A stretch of 64,000 nt of DNA from Streptococcus oralis (GTDB taxonomy: Bacteria; Bacillota; Bacilli; Lactobacillales; Streptococcaceae), in contig NZ_KQ969523.1 in assembly GCF_001578935.1 (NCBI RefSeq), positions 1 to 64,000 of the forward strand. The letters run 5' to 3'. The translations under genes and the position numbers were made by a program. The notes beneath the pieces were generated by a model that was not told where the DNA came from, ran no database searches, and saw only the letters and a list, made by a program, of their open reading frames with translations. Below, in pieces: positions 28,148 through 40,106 of the stretch (position 1 is its first letter; every line of letters begins with the position of its first letter).

Positions 28148-29413
28148 ATGAAGCTGTTAGTTGTCGGTTCGGGTGGTCGTGAACATGCGATTGCTAAGAA
28201 GTTGCTTGAGTCAAAAGACGTTGAAAAGGTTTTTGTAGCTCCTGGGAATGACGGGATGACCTTAGATGGACTTGATTTGGTAAATATCTCTATTTCCGAA
28301 CATTCTAAGTTAATTGAGTTTGCAAAGGCCAACGATATTGCTTGGACCTTCATCGGGCCAGATGATGCCCTTGCTGCTGGAATTGTGGATGATTTTAACC
28401 AAGCTGATCTCAAGGCTTTTGGTCCGACTAGGGCTGCAGCAGAGCTGGAGTGGTCCAAGGATTTTGCTAAGGAAATCATGGTCAAATATGACGTTCCGAC
28501 AGCAGCCTATGGCACATTTTCAGATTTCGAGACAGCTAAGGCTTATATCGAGGAGAAAGGCGTTCCAATCGTCGTCAAGGCAGATGGATTGGCGCTCGGG
28601 AAAGGGGTTGTCGTTGCTGAAACGGTTGAGCAAGCAATCGAAGCCGCTCACGAGATGCTTTTGGACAATAAGTTCGGTGACTCTGGTGCGCGTGTGGTTA
28701 TCGAGGAATTCCTTGACGGAGAAGAGTTCTCTCTCTTTGCCTTTGTTAATGGCGACAAGTTTTACATCATGCCAACGGCTCAGGATCACAAACGTGCTTA
28801 CGATGGCGACAAGGGTCCGAACACGGGTGGTATGGGTGCCTATGCGCCAGTTCCACACTTGCCACAGAGTGTGGTTGCCACAGCGGTTGACACCATTGTC
28901 AAGCCAGTCCTTGAAGGCATGATTAAAGAAGGTCGTCCGTATCTTGGTGTCCTATACGCGGGGCTTATCTTGACAGCTGATGGTCCGAAAGTCATTGAGT
29001 TCAATGCTCGTTTTGGAGATCCTGAAACGCAAATCATCTTGCCTCGTTTGACATCTGACTTTGCGCAAAATATCACGGATATCCTCGATGGCAAGGAGCC
29101 AAACATCACGTGGACGAACAAGGGAGTGACTCTGGGTGTGGTTGTCGCATCAAACGGTTACCCACTGGCTTATGAGAAGGGTGTCAAGTTGCCAGCCAAA
29201 ACTGATGGCGACATCATCACTTACTATGCAGGAGCTAAGTTTGCGGAAAATAGCAGAGCACTGCTATCAAATGGCGGACGTGTCTATATGCTCGTCACAA
29301 CAGCAGACACCGTCAAAGATGGCCAAAACATCATCTATAACGAACTCGATAAACAAAACACAGAAGGCCTCTTCTACCGAACAGATATCGGAAGCAAGGC
29401 CATAAAAGATTAA
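28148..29413 (+). CDS. purD: GAR synthetase
   Basis: Joins phosphoribosylamine and glycine with ATP. 421 residues of the ATP-grasp type: MKLLVVGSGGREHAIA at the N-terminus, VVKADGLALGKGVVVAET at the ATP site, GPNTGGMGAYAPVPH and VIEFNARFGDPETQ for Mg-ATP. It has its own promoter after the purH terminator. Confidence 0.96.
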   Translation: MKLLVVGSGGREHAIAKKLLESKDVEKVFVAPGNDGMTLDGLDLVNISISEHSKLIEFAKANDIAWTFIGPDDALAAGIVDDFNQADLKAFGPTRAAAELEWSKDFAKEIMVKYDVPTAAYGTFSDFETAKAYIEEKGVPIVVKADGLALGKGVVVAETVEQAIEAAHEMLLDNKFGDSGARVVIEEFLDGEEFSLFAFVNGDKFYIMPTAQDHKRAYDGDKGPNTGGMGAYAPVPHLPQSVVATAVDTIVKPVLEGMIKEGRPYLGVLYAGLILTADGPKVIEFNARFGDPETQIILPRLTSDFAQNITDILDGKEPNITWTNKGVTLGVVVASNGYPLAYEKGVKLPAKTDGDIITYYAGAKFAENSRALLSNGGRVYMLVTTADTVKDGQNIIYNELDKQNTEGLFYRTDIGSKAIKD

Positions 29414-29429
29414 CAGATACTAAAATTGT

Positions 29430-29590
29430 CATGGCGAGCGAAGCGAGCCACTATAGGATAATCGTCGCAGTAGTGGAACTCCTAGTAGCAAAGCTACTAG
29501 GAGCGGAAAACTGGAGACCTAGGCTCCAGTTTTAGTAATGGAACGCCTTAGGCGGTCGCTTACGTCCGCACTACATTAGACGATTATTAA
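29430..29590 (+). repeat. Multi-hairpin intergenic element between purD and purE
   Basis: An outer inverted repeat, ATAATCGTC-gca-GTAGTG (29458-29475) with CACTAC-atta-GACGATTAT (29569-29587), encloses two perfect hairpins: CTCCTAGTAGC/GCTACTAGGAG (29479-29489, 29493-29503; 3-base loop) and AAAACTGGAG/CTCCAGTTTT (29507-29516, 29524-29533). A weaker one lies around CGCCTTAGGCG. It is GC-richer than nearby spacers and holds no gene. It could be a small non-autonomous mobile element or a structured RNA. It does not look like BOX or RUP as I remember them. Confidence 0.65.
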
Positions 29591-29603
29591 AAAAGGAGAA
29601 GAA

Positions 29604-30092
29604 ATGAAGCCAGCAATTTCCATTATCATGGGCTCAAAATCCGACTGGGCGACCATGCAAAAAACCGCCGAAGTTCTGGACCGCTTCGGTGTAGCCTACG
29701 AAAAGAAGGTTGTCTCTGCCCACCGTACACCGGACCTCATGTTCAGACATGCTGAAGAAGCTCGTAGTCGCGGCATCAAGGTCATTATCGCAGGTGCTGG
29801 TGGCGCAGCCCATTTGCCAGGGATGGTCGCAGCGAAAACAACCCTTCCTGTCATCGGGGTGCCTGTCAAATCGCGTGCCCTTAGTGGAGTGGACTCGCTC
29901 TACTCTATCGTACAGATGCCGGGTGGTGTGCCAGTCGCAACTATGGCTATCGGTGAAGCAGGTGCGACCAATGCGGCTCTCTTTGCACTCCGTCTCCTTT
30001 CAGTAGAAGATCAGGCTATCGCGACAGCATTGGCAGATTTCGCAGAAGAGCAAGGAAAAATCGCAGAGGAGTCTACCAATGAGCTCATCTAA
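29604..30092 (+). CDS. purE: N5-CAIR mutase
   Basis: Class I PurE converts N5-CAIR to CAIR. 162 residues: [21 protein letters not shown] with the catalytic His, [23 protein letters not shown] and [13 protein letters not shown]. It needs PurK, which overlaps it by 14 bases. AAAGGAGAAG is the ribosome site, next to the structured element. Confidence 0.96.
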   Translation: MKPAISIIMGSKSDWATMQKTAEVLDRFGVAYEKKVVSAHRTPDLMFRHAEEARSRGIKVIIAGAGGAAHLPGMVAAKTTLPVIGVPVKSRALSGVDSLYSIVQMPGGVPVATMAIGEAGATNAALFALRLLSVEDQAIATALADFAEEQGKIAEESTNELI

Positions 30093-31170
30093 AACAATCG
30101 GAATTATCGGTGGTGGTCAGCTGGGTCAGATGATGGCCATTTCTGCTATCTACATGGGGCACAAGGTTATCGCACTGGATCCTGCGGCGGATTGCCCGGC
30201 CTCTCGTGTGGCGGAAATCATCGTGGCTCCTTATAACGATGTGGATGCCCTCCGTCAGTTGGCTGAGCGTTGCGATGTCCTGACCTATGAGTTTGAAAAT
30301 GTCGATGCCAGCGGTTTGGATACTGTTATCAAGGATGGTCAGCTTCCTCAAGGAACAGACCTGCTTCGCATCTCCCAAAATCGCATTTTTGAAAAGGACT
30401 TTCTCTCAAATAGGGCCCAAGTCACTGTGGCACCCTACAAGGTTGTGACTTCTAGCCAAGACTTGGCAGATATCGACCTCTCCAAAAACTATGTCCTCAA
30501 GACTGCGACTGGTGGATACGACGGGCATGGTCAGAAGGTCATTCGTTCAGAAGCAGACTTGGAAGAAGCTTATGCACTAGCTGACTCAGCAGACTGTGTC
30601 TTGGAAGAATTCGTCAGCTTTGACCTTGAAATTTCTGTCATCGTGTCAGGAAATGGCAAGGATGTGACGGTTTCCCCAGTTCAGGAAAATATTCACCGAA
30701 ACAATATCCTATCTAAGACCATTGTGCCAGCTCGCATTTCAGAAAGTCTAGCTGAAAAGGCCAAGGCAATGGCAGTACGAATCGCTGAGCAACTCAACTT
30801 GTCTGGAACCCTTTGTGTGGAAATGTTTGCGACAGCTGATGACATCATCGTCAATGAGATTGCCCCCCGCCCACATAATTCTGGGCATTACTCCATCGAA
30901 GCCTGTGACTTCTCTCAGTTTGACACCCATATCTTGGGTGTTCTCGGAGCACCATTGCCAGTTATCAAATTGCATGCGCCTGCAGTCATGCTCAACGTCC
31001 TCGGCCAACACGTCGAGGCTGCTAAAAAGTATGTCGCAGAAAATCCAAGCGCCCACCTCCACATGTATGGTAAAATAGAAGCAAAGCACAACCGCAAGAT
31101 GGGACATGTGACTTTGTTTAGCGATGTACCGGATAGTGTGGTTGAGTTTGGAGAAGGGATTGATTTTTAG
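30079..31170 (+). CDS. purK: N5-CAIR synthetase
   Basis: ATP-grasp enzyme making N5-CAIR from AIR, bicarbonate and ATP. 363 residues; [16 protein letters not shown] is the N-terminal nucleotide-fold loop, [17 protein letters not shown] the ATP site, and [18 protein letters not shown] the metal-binding end. Bicarbonate supply links it to the carbonic anhydrase gene upstream. Confidence 0.95.
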   Translation: MSSSKTIGIIGGGQLGQMMAISAIYMGHKVIALDPAADCPASRVAEIIVAPYNDVDALRQLAERCDVLTYEFENVDASGLDTVIKDGQLPQGTDLLRISQNRIFEKDFLSNRAQVTVAPYKVVTSSQDLADIDLSKNYVLKTATGGYDGHGQKVIRSEADLEEAYALADSADCVLEEFVSFDLEISVIVSGNGKDVTVSPVQENIHRNNILSKTIVPARISESLAEKAKAMAVRIAEQLNLSGTLCVEMFATADDIIVNEIAPRPHNSGHYSIEACDFSQFDTHILGVLGAPLPVIKLHAPAVMLNVLGQHVEAAKKYVAENPSAHLHMYGKIEAKHNRKMGHVTLFSDVPDSVVEFGEGIDF

Positions 31171-31179
31171 GACATGCCT

Positions 31180-31413
31180 ATGATATAACTCATCGTCAAC
31201 GCATTTGTTGAAAAAGATAAGACTGGAGCAGTCGTCGAAGTCTTGTATGCTAGTAGCAATCACGAAAAAGTGAGAGCTAAGTATGAAGAGTTGATTGCTC
31301 AATATCCTGAAAACTATTTAGCTATTTATGGTCTACTACTGAATACGGATTTGAATACACTAAATCACTATCCATTAGTGTGGATTGGGAAAGAAGAGTT
31401 TGAGATTGGATAA
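31180..31413 (+). pseudogene. Small conserved gene with an early nonsense codon
   Basis: From ATG 31180 the third codon is TAA, but the frame then stays open for 75 codons: LIVNAFVEKDKTGAVVEVLY, EKVRAKYEELIAQYPENYL, and PLVWIGKEEFEIG. This matches a small hypothetical protein that I remember after purK in pneumococci, where the third codon is probably TAC. There is no good alternative start nearby, so the gene is probably dead. No function is known to me. Confidence 0.65.
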
Positions 31414-31432
31414 AAATTAAGGTTGAAGTGAG

Positions 31433-33592
31433 ATGAAGAAAATAGATTTACACACTCATACACAAATTTGTAAACAAGGTGATGGAAAAAAAAGAGAAAT
31501 TTCACCAGAAGAATTTGTGAAAAAAATGAGAGAAAATAGTATTGAAATTTGTGCAATAACTAATCATAATAAATTTGATATTCTGGAATTTAAAAAGATT
31601 AGAGAACTAGATGATGAATTAACAATTTTCCCAGGTATGGAAATTGATGTTACTTTATACAATGGGCAACATAAACATATAATTGTAGTAGTTAATCCAG
31701 AAAAAATGCAAAAATTTGATGAAGTCTTTGATGAAGAATCTAGAAATTACGATGATTATATTATAAGTTATGAAGAATTTATTGCTAAAGTAAAGTCTTT
31801 TCCCAAAACTGAAATTATTGTAATACCACATTTTTATTTAAAAGATAAACAAAGAGGGGTGACCATCGAGGAAGCCAATAAACTAAGAGAAGATTTAGAG
31901 GGCTATATTGTTGTATTAGAACCAAAAAGTATACAAGCAATGGGGATAATTAATTCTCATAATGATTTGGCATTATTTGGTAGCGACGTAAAAGATTGGA
32001 ATTCATATAGCGAATATATATTACCTGAAATAAAATATAAAATTGATTCTTTTGCGAAGTTTTACAAGCTTGCAGAAAATCCAGCATTATTTATAAAGAC
32101 TATATTGGAAGACACCACATACTATGAAATTAATAGAAGTGATGATACAAAGTACCCTAACTTAAGAAAACCAATAAAAATATTTGAAGATATAAATATT
32201 ATTTTTGGAGAAAAAGGAGCGGGTAAAACAATATTCGTTAAAAATTATGTATATCCAACTCTTAAGAATCTTGGGAAAAATGTATTTTTTCATGAAGGTA
32301 AAGATTACAATACAGAGTATGAAGACATAATTAATGAATTAAATAATAAGATTGCGATTGATGAGGAAAAGAAAAATAGGATTACACAAATAATTCGAAC
32401 TCTATTTGATTACTCAGAATTAAATAATTTTAATGGATTAGAACAAATAATTAAATTTAGAAAATCAGCATTAAGTAATAAAAATGCTGAAAGAATTTGT
32501 AAAAAAGATTCCAGAATATCTGTTTCTATTAGCACAGAAGATATTACGATGGTTTTAAGTGAAACAAATCGAAAATTTAAGAAAATAAATGCCGTTGAAG
32601 AAATTAACGAAAGTGTGAATAGGGAGTTAACGAGTAGAGAAAAATTAGATAGCGAATTAAAAATTCTGAAACAAGATATTTTGAAGGATACAGAAAGTTA
32701 TATTAAGAAAGCTTTTTCAAATAAAGGGATAATACGTTCAATTGATAGCATTAAAGAGAGTATAAAAAAGCAAACAGGTTCAGATTCTGCACCAACACAT
32801 ATTAAATTCTCAGAATTGGTTGAAAAAAGATTAAATAGAATAAAATACAACAAACGATTAATGGATTTATTCGAAGAAATAGAAGATATTAAAATTAGTT
32901 CATTGGGGAAATTACCACAAAAAGGAGAAGTTCAGATAGAATCGGTAATAAAAGTACTTCCAGAAACAGAAGTCTTTAGCACCGAATCTCTTTTTGATAA
33001 AAATGGTTTACCTGCGCGAAGAAAATTAATGAAAAAATTTAATCATTTTGATATTAACACTTGTTTCAGTACAATCAATCAATATTTTGATGCGTCAGAA
33101 AAATCTATTGATATAGATGATTTTGTTAATAAAGTTATAAAGCATTCATATCAAATTTATTTAATTGACGAAAACAGAGATAGAAAGAATTATATACCAT
33201 CAGAGGGTGAAAAAGCCATACTATCAATAAGTGCAATTTTAGAAAACAACCAGTACGATTTCTATATATTCGATGAGATTGAAAGAGGATTGGGTAATAG
33301 ATACATCAGTTCTTATTTGATTCCAAAAATTAAAGAACTAAGAGATAGAGGTAAGACTGTTATAATATCAACTCATAATGCTAATATCGCAATTAATACA
33401 TTACCTAGTCAAACAATTTACAGTGCTTATGATGTTTTACATGAAGAACCAGAGTTTTATGTTGGTAATATGTACAGTAATACATTAGAAAATAGTAAAT
33501 CGGACATATTGAAATGGGAAAAGATTGCTTTATTACATCTAGAAGGTAGTGAGGAAATGTTTACCAACAGGAGGGATATATATGGAATTTGA
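31433..33592 (+). CDS. PHP-domain ABC/SMC-type ATPase, TrlF-like; putative defence protein
   Basis: 719 residues in two parts. Residues 1-230 form a PHP metal-dependent phosphoesterase: HTH at 7-9, His45 in TNHN, Glu70 in PGME, His82, His133 in IPHF and Asp185 in GSD. Residues 245-719 form an ABC/SMC-type ATPase: Walker A FGEKGAGKT at 258-266, a Lys/Glu-rich coiled-coil-like middle (about 380-490), signature SEGEK at 590-594, Walker B YIFDEIERG at 611-619, and the THN switch at 647-649. The layout matches the TrlF-type AAA-like ATPases, which occur near restriction or other defence genes. The gene is very AT-rich compared with purK and purB, which suggests transfer. It overlaps the next gene by 11 bases. 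Confidence 0.8.
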   Translation: MKKIDLHTHTQICKQGDGKKREISPEEFVKKMRENSIEICAITNHNKFDILEFKKIRELDDELTIFPGMEIDVTLYNGQHKHIIVVVNPEKMQKFDEVFDEESRNYDDYIISYEEFIAKVKSFPKTEIIVIPHFYLKDKQRGVTIEEANKLREDLEGYIVVLEPKSIQAMGIINSHNDLALFGSDVKDWNSYSEYILPEIKYKIDSFAKFYKLAENPALFIKTILEDTTYYEINRSDDTKYPNLRKPIKIFEDINIIFGEKGAGKTIFVKNYVYPTLKNLGKNVFFHEGKDYNTEYEDIINELNNKIAIDEEKKNRITQIIRTLFDYSELNNFNGLEQIIKFRKSALSNKNAERICKKDSRISVSISTEDITMVLSETNRKFKKINAVEEINESVNRELTSREKLDSELKILKQDILKDTESYIKKAFSNKGIIRSIDSIKESIKKQTGSDSAPTHIKFSELVEKRLNRIKYNKRLMDLFEEIEDIKISSLGKLPQKGEVQIESVIKVLPETEVFSTESLFDKNGLPARRKLMKKFNHFDINTCFSTINQYFDASEKSIDIDDFVNKVIKHSYQIYLIDENRDRKNYIPSEGEKAILSISAILENNQYDFYIFDEIERGLGNRYISSYLIPKIKELRDRGKTVIISTHNANIAINTLPSQTIYSAYDVLHEEPEFYVGNMYSNTLENSKSDILKWEKIALLHLEGSEEMFTNRRDIYGI

Positions 33593-33896
33593 TGTGTTGA
33601 CATTGAAATTTAATGATTTAGGTGATGGACTCGGATTGAAGTTAGAAAACGAAATTCTTGGCAGTTCGATAAACTTAGAAAGTGAAGATATAACAGATTT
33701 AAAAGATTTTTTTGATAAAATATTTGATTATGTTATTAGAACTGGGAAGCTTATCGAATTTCAGTTAGATAACTATACTGATAAAACGTTATTTCAAGTA
33801 GTAGCAGAGGATTTAGTTAAACAAGTTAACGCTGAAATTAAAGATTCTGCTAAAAATTTTGAAGAAATAATAGCATTCAAATCTCAAACAAATTAG
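33582..33896 (+). CDS. Small partner protein of the PHP-ATPase
   Basis: 104 residues from ATG 33582 (MEFDVLTLKFND), preceded by GGAGGG 6 bases upstream; the start lies inside the end of the ATPase gene, so translation is coupled. It is acidic, with no membrane span, signal peptide or Cys. Predicted strands at the N-terminus and helices after LKDFFDKIFDYVIRTG. I do not recognise a family. It shares the low GC of the ATPase gene and is probably a subunit, antitoxin or regulator of it. Confidence 0.65.
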   Translation: MEFDVLTLKFNDLGDGLGLKLENEILGSSINLESEDITDLKDFFDKIFDYVIRTGKLIEFQLDNYTDKTLFQVVAEDLVKQVNAEIKDSAKNFEEIIAFKSQTN

Positions 33897-33914
33897 CATA
33901 ATAGGAGAAACAAC

Positions 33915-35213
33915 ATGATCAACCGTTACTCTCGCCCTGAGATGGCGAACATTTGGAGTGAAGAAAATAAATACCGTGCTTGGCTTGAGGTGGAAATCTT
34001 GGCTGACGAGGCATGGGCTGAATTGGGAGAAATCCCTAAGGAAGATGTGGCTTTGATCCGCGAGAAGGCGGACTTTGACATCGACCGTATTTTGGAGATT
34101 GAGCAGGAGACGCGCCACGATGTGGTGGCTTTCACGCGTGCGGTTTCTGAAACGCTTGGCGAAGAGCGCAAGTGGGTTCACTATGGCTTGACCTCTACTG
34201 ACGTGGTGGATACGGCCTATGGTTACCTTTACAAGCAGGCAAACGACATCATCCGTCGTGACCTTGAAAACTTCACCAACATCATCGCTGACAAAGCGAA
34301 AGAGCACAAGTTCACGATCATGATGGGGCGTACCCACGGGGTACACGCGGAACCTACAACTTTTGGTCTTAAATTGGCGACTTGGTACAGCGAAATGAAG
34401 CGCAATATCGAGCGTTTCGAGCATGCGGCTGCTGGAGTGGAAGCTGGTAAGATTTCTGGTGCGGTTGGAAACTTCGCCAACATCCCACCATTTGTTGAAA
34501 AATACGTCTGCGACAAACTGGGTATCCGTGCTCAAGAAATCTCTACACAAGTACTTCCTCGTGACCTTCACGCTGAGTACTTTGCAGTTCTTGCTAGCAT
34601 CGCAACTTCAATCGAGCGTATGGCGACTGAGATTCGTGGTTTGCAAAAATCTGAGCAGCGCGAAGTAGAAGAGTTCTTTGCCAAAGGTCAAAAAGGCTCT
34701 TCAGCAATGCCTCACAAACGCAACCCAATCGGTTCTGAGAATATGACAGGTCTTGCGCGTGTCATCCGTGGTCACATGGTGACGGCCTATGAGAACGTTG
34801 CTCTCTGGCACGAACGTGACATTTCCCACTCATCAGCTGAGCGTATCATCACACCAGATACGACTATTCTGATCGACTACATGCTCAACCGCTTTGGAAA
34901 TATCGTCAAGAACTTGACGGTATTCCCAGAAAACATGATCCGCAACATGAACTCTACGTTTGGTCTGATCTTTAGCCAACGTGCCATGTTGACCTTGATT
35001 GAAAAAGGCATGACCCGTGAGCAAGCTTACGACCTTGTTCAGCCAAAGACTGCCCAATCATGGGATAACCAAGTAGACTTCAAACCGCTTCTAGAAGCGG
35101 ATCCAGAAGTGACGTCACGCCTCACACAAGAGGAAATTGATGAGATCTTTAACCCAGTTTATTACACCAAACGTGTGGATGATATCTTTGAACGTATCGG
35201 TTTGGGTGACTAA
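33915..35213 (+). CDS. purB: Adenylosuccinate lyase
   Basis: Acts twice: SAICAR to AICAR, and adenylosuccinate to AMP (after PurA). 432 residues; signature [11 protein letters not shown] with the flexible catalytic loop, plus [13 protein letters not shown] and [17 protein letters not shown] with a catalytic His. GGAGAAAC precedes the ATG. It follows the AT-rich insert; whether it is read from purK or its own promoter is not clear. Confidence 0.96.
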   Translation: MINRYSRPEMANIWSEENKYRAWLEVEILADEAWAELGEIPKEDVALIREKADFDIDRILEIEQETRHDVVAFTRAVSETLGEERKWVHYGLTSTDVVDTAYGYLYKQANDIIRRDLENFTNIIADKAKEHKFTIMMGRTHGVHAEPTTFGLKLATWYSEMKRNIERFEHAAAGVEAGKISGAVGNFANIPPFVEKYVCDKLGIRAQEISTQVLPRDLHAEYFAVLASIATSIERMATEIRGLQKSEQREVEEFFAKGQKGSSAMPHKRNPIGSENMTGLARVIRGHMVTAYENVALWHERDISHSSAERIITPDTTILIDYMLNRFGNIVKNLTVFPENMIRNMNSTFGLIFSQRAMLTLIEKGMTREQAYDLVQPKTAQSWDNQVDFKPLLEADPEVTSRLTQEEIDEIFNPVYYTKRVDDIFERIGLGD

Positions 35214-35223
35214 TCTTAACAAT

Positions 35224-35251
35224 AAAAAGCGAGATTCAATCTCGCTTTTTT
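35224..35251. terminator. Bidirectional terminator between purB and strH
   Basis: AAAAAGCGAGAT, TCA, ATCTCGCTTTTTT: a near-perfect stem with A- and T-runs at both ends, serving the convergent genes. Confidence 0.9.
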
Positions 35252-35270
35252 GTATGCTTATCGAAGAGGT

Positions 35271-38786
<3,516 letters not shown>

Positions 38787-38798
38787 TTATTATCATAT

Positions 38799-38855
38799 AT
38801 GATAGCGTTTACATAAAACCAAATTTATTTTATTATCTCAGGAGTAAAATGTCAA
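38799..38855 (-). promoter_or_regulatory. strH promoter with perfect cre site
   Basis: On the minus strand TTGACA (38855-38850), 17 bases, TAAAAT (38832-38827). Just downstream, ATGTAAACGCTATCAT (38814-38799) matches the CcpA cre consensus WTGNAANCGNWNNCAW at every position. Bound CcpA there would block early transcription, so strH should be repressed by good sugars. Confidence 0.8.
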
Positions 38856-39038
38856 GTGGGTTTATATAAGAACTATAATAAATAGAGGAAATCATAAGAT
38901 TTAGAAGAAAATAGTCTATAAAGAGTGAAATAAGAGAATCAGTCGGTATTTTACTGTTTTTAGTAAAAACACTACTAATTAAAGAATTGCCTTTTGTCAT
39001 GTGTTCATACTAAATTATGCATGCTATAATGAATATAG

Positions 39039-39065
39039 AAAAAGCCTGAGCTGGGCTCAAGCTTT
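39039..39065 (-). terminator. Terminator of the GntR regulator gene
   Basis: AAAGCTTGAGC, CCA, GCTCAGGCTTT on the minus strand, followed by TT and AT-rich sequence. Confidence 0.75.
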
Positions 39066-39068
39066 CTC

Positions 39069-39785
39069 TTAATGACCTCGGTTACATGAGATGAATTTGA
39101 TTTTGTAGTAGTCTGCTCGCTTATAAGTTTCACTATAGGCAAGGACTTGGCCAGTGGCCTCAAGTTTTGTAGTCTTCGTTTGGAAGACAGTTGGGAATTG
39201 TGTATCGATTCCGAGTACAGAAGCAGCATGCTCTGGTGTTGGGAATGCGATTTCGTTGATTTCCTCAAAATGTTCATCACTCATGTGAATGTGATAATCC
39301 AATTTGAAACGTGCATAGATAGAGCTATAATAGTCAAGATTTGGATAGTTGGCATTGATGTATTGCTCAGGAATATAAGATGTGTGGTAGATGTATGTCA
39401 CATCGTTTGTCTGACGAATACGTTCAATCTTATAGTAGAATTGATCTCCACGTAGTCCAAGTTTATCTAAATATTCAAATTTGTTTCCACGCTCGATAGA
39501 AAGGACAGTAACTTTATCGTCTTTTGTTTCAAAGATTTCGACATCTGAAAACTCAACGAGTTTATGTTTACGTGCGCGTGAAACAAACGTACCTTTTCCT
39601 TGTTGACGAACGATGTAGCCGTCTTTAGCAAGGTCGTTCAAGGCACGAACAACTGTGATAGAACTCACATCGTACATCGCGATCAATTCGGCTTCGGTAT
39701 AAAATTTATCTCCACTTGCAAATTGACCAGAGATGATTTTGTTTTTTAATTCATCTTTAATATATTGGTATTTAGGAATAGCCAT
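39069..39785 (-). CDS. GntR/HutC-family regulator of the bgaC-PTS operon
   Basis: 238 residues from the ATG at 39785 (MAIPKYQYIKDELKNKIISGQF), with GAGGTGAAA as ribosome site; an ATG 51 codons upstream would add an unlikely hydrophobic tail. N-terminal winged helix (YTEAELIAMYDVSSITVVRALNDLAKDGYIVRQQGKGTFV) and C-terminal UTRA effector domain, as in the HutC group, which sense phosphorylated sugars or amino acids. It is divergent from bgaC, which is therefore the probable target. The ligand is not known; a sugar phosphate from the PTS is likely. Confidence 0.88.
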   Translation of the reverse strand: MAIPKYQYIKDELKNKIISGQFASGDKFYTEAELIAMYDVSSITVVRALNDLAKDGYIVRQQGKGTFVSRARKHKLVEFSDVEIFETKDDKVTVLSIERGNKFEYLDKLGLRGDQFYYKIERIRQTNDVTYIYHTSYIPEQYINANYPNLDYYSSIYARFKLDYHIHMSDEHFEEINEIAFPTPEHAASVLGIDTQFPTVFQTKTTKLEATGQVLAYSETYKRADYYKIKFISCNRGH

Positions 39786-39889
39786 AATTTCACCTCGATT
39801 CTCTCTCTCCAACCTAGATTTTACCATAAATAAAGAAAAAATAGTAGTATTAAGGTCAAAAAAATTAAAATAATAGACTAAAAATGTTA

Positions 39890-40056
39890 TTTTACATGTA
39901 AAAAAATTCATTTGATGGCCTTGTAAATTATCATACATAAAAAGATGGTTTTCATACTATTTTTAGATAATTTTGGTAAATGGTAAGTAAAAAAATAGAA
40001 AAATTTTAAATATTTTTCTAAACCCTATTGACAAATGCAAAAGATTTGATTATAGT
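39890..40056 (+). promoter_or_regulatory. Divergent GntR/bgaC control region with two palindromes
   Basis: bgaC promoter: TTGACA (40028-40033), 17 bases, TATAGT (40051-40056). TAGAAAAAT-N7-ATTTTTCTA (39996-40020), a perfect 9-bp dyad, ends 7 bases upstream of the -35. TTTTACATGTAAAA (39890-39903) is a second perfect palindrome nearer the regulator gene. Either could be the GntR operator. The 321-base gap between the genes holds no other reading frame of note. Confidence 0.5.
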
Positions 40057-40106
40057 TAATATTATAATAAATGAAAGCGCAAACTTAATTCGTCAGAGGT
40101 AATAAC

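Noticed and set aside
29430-29590. Calling the purD-purE element a tRNA or a BOX/RUP repeat
   Set aside because: No anticodon arm or T-loop pattern, and the sequence does not match BOX or RUP as I remember them.
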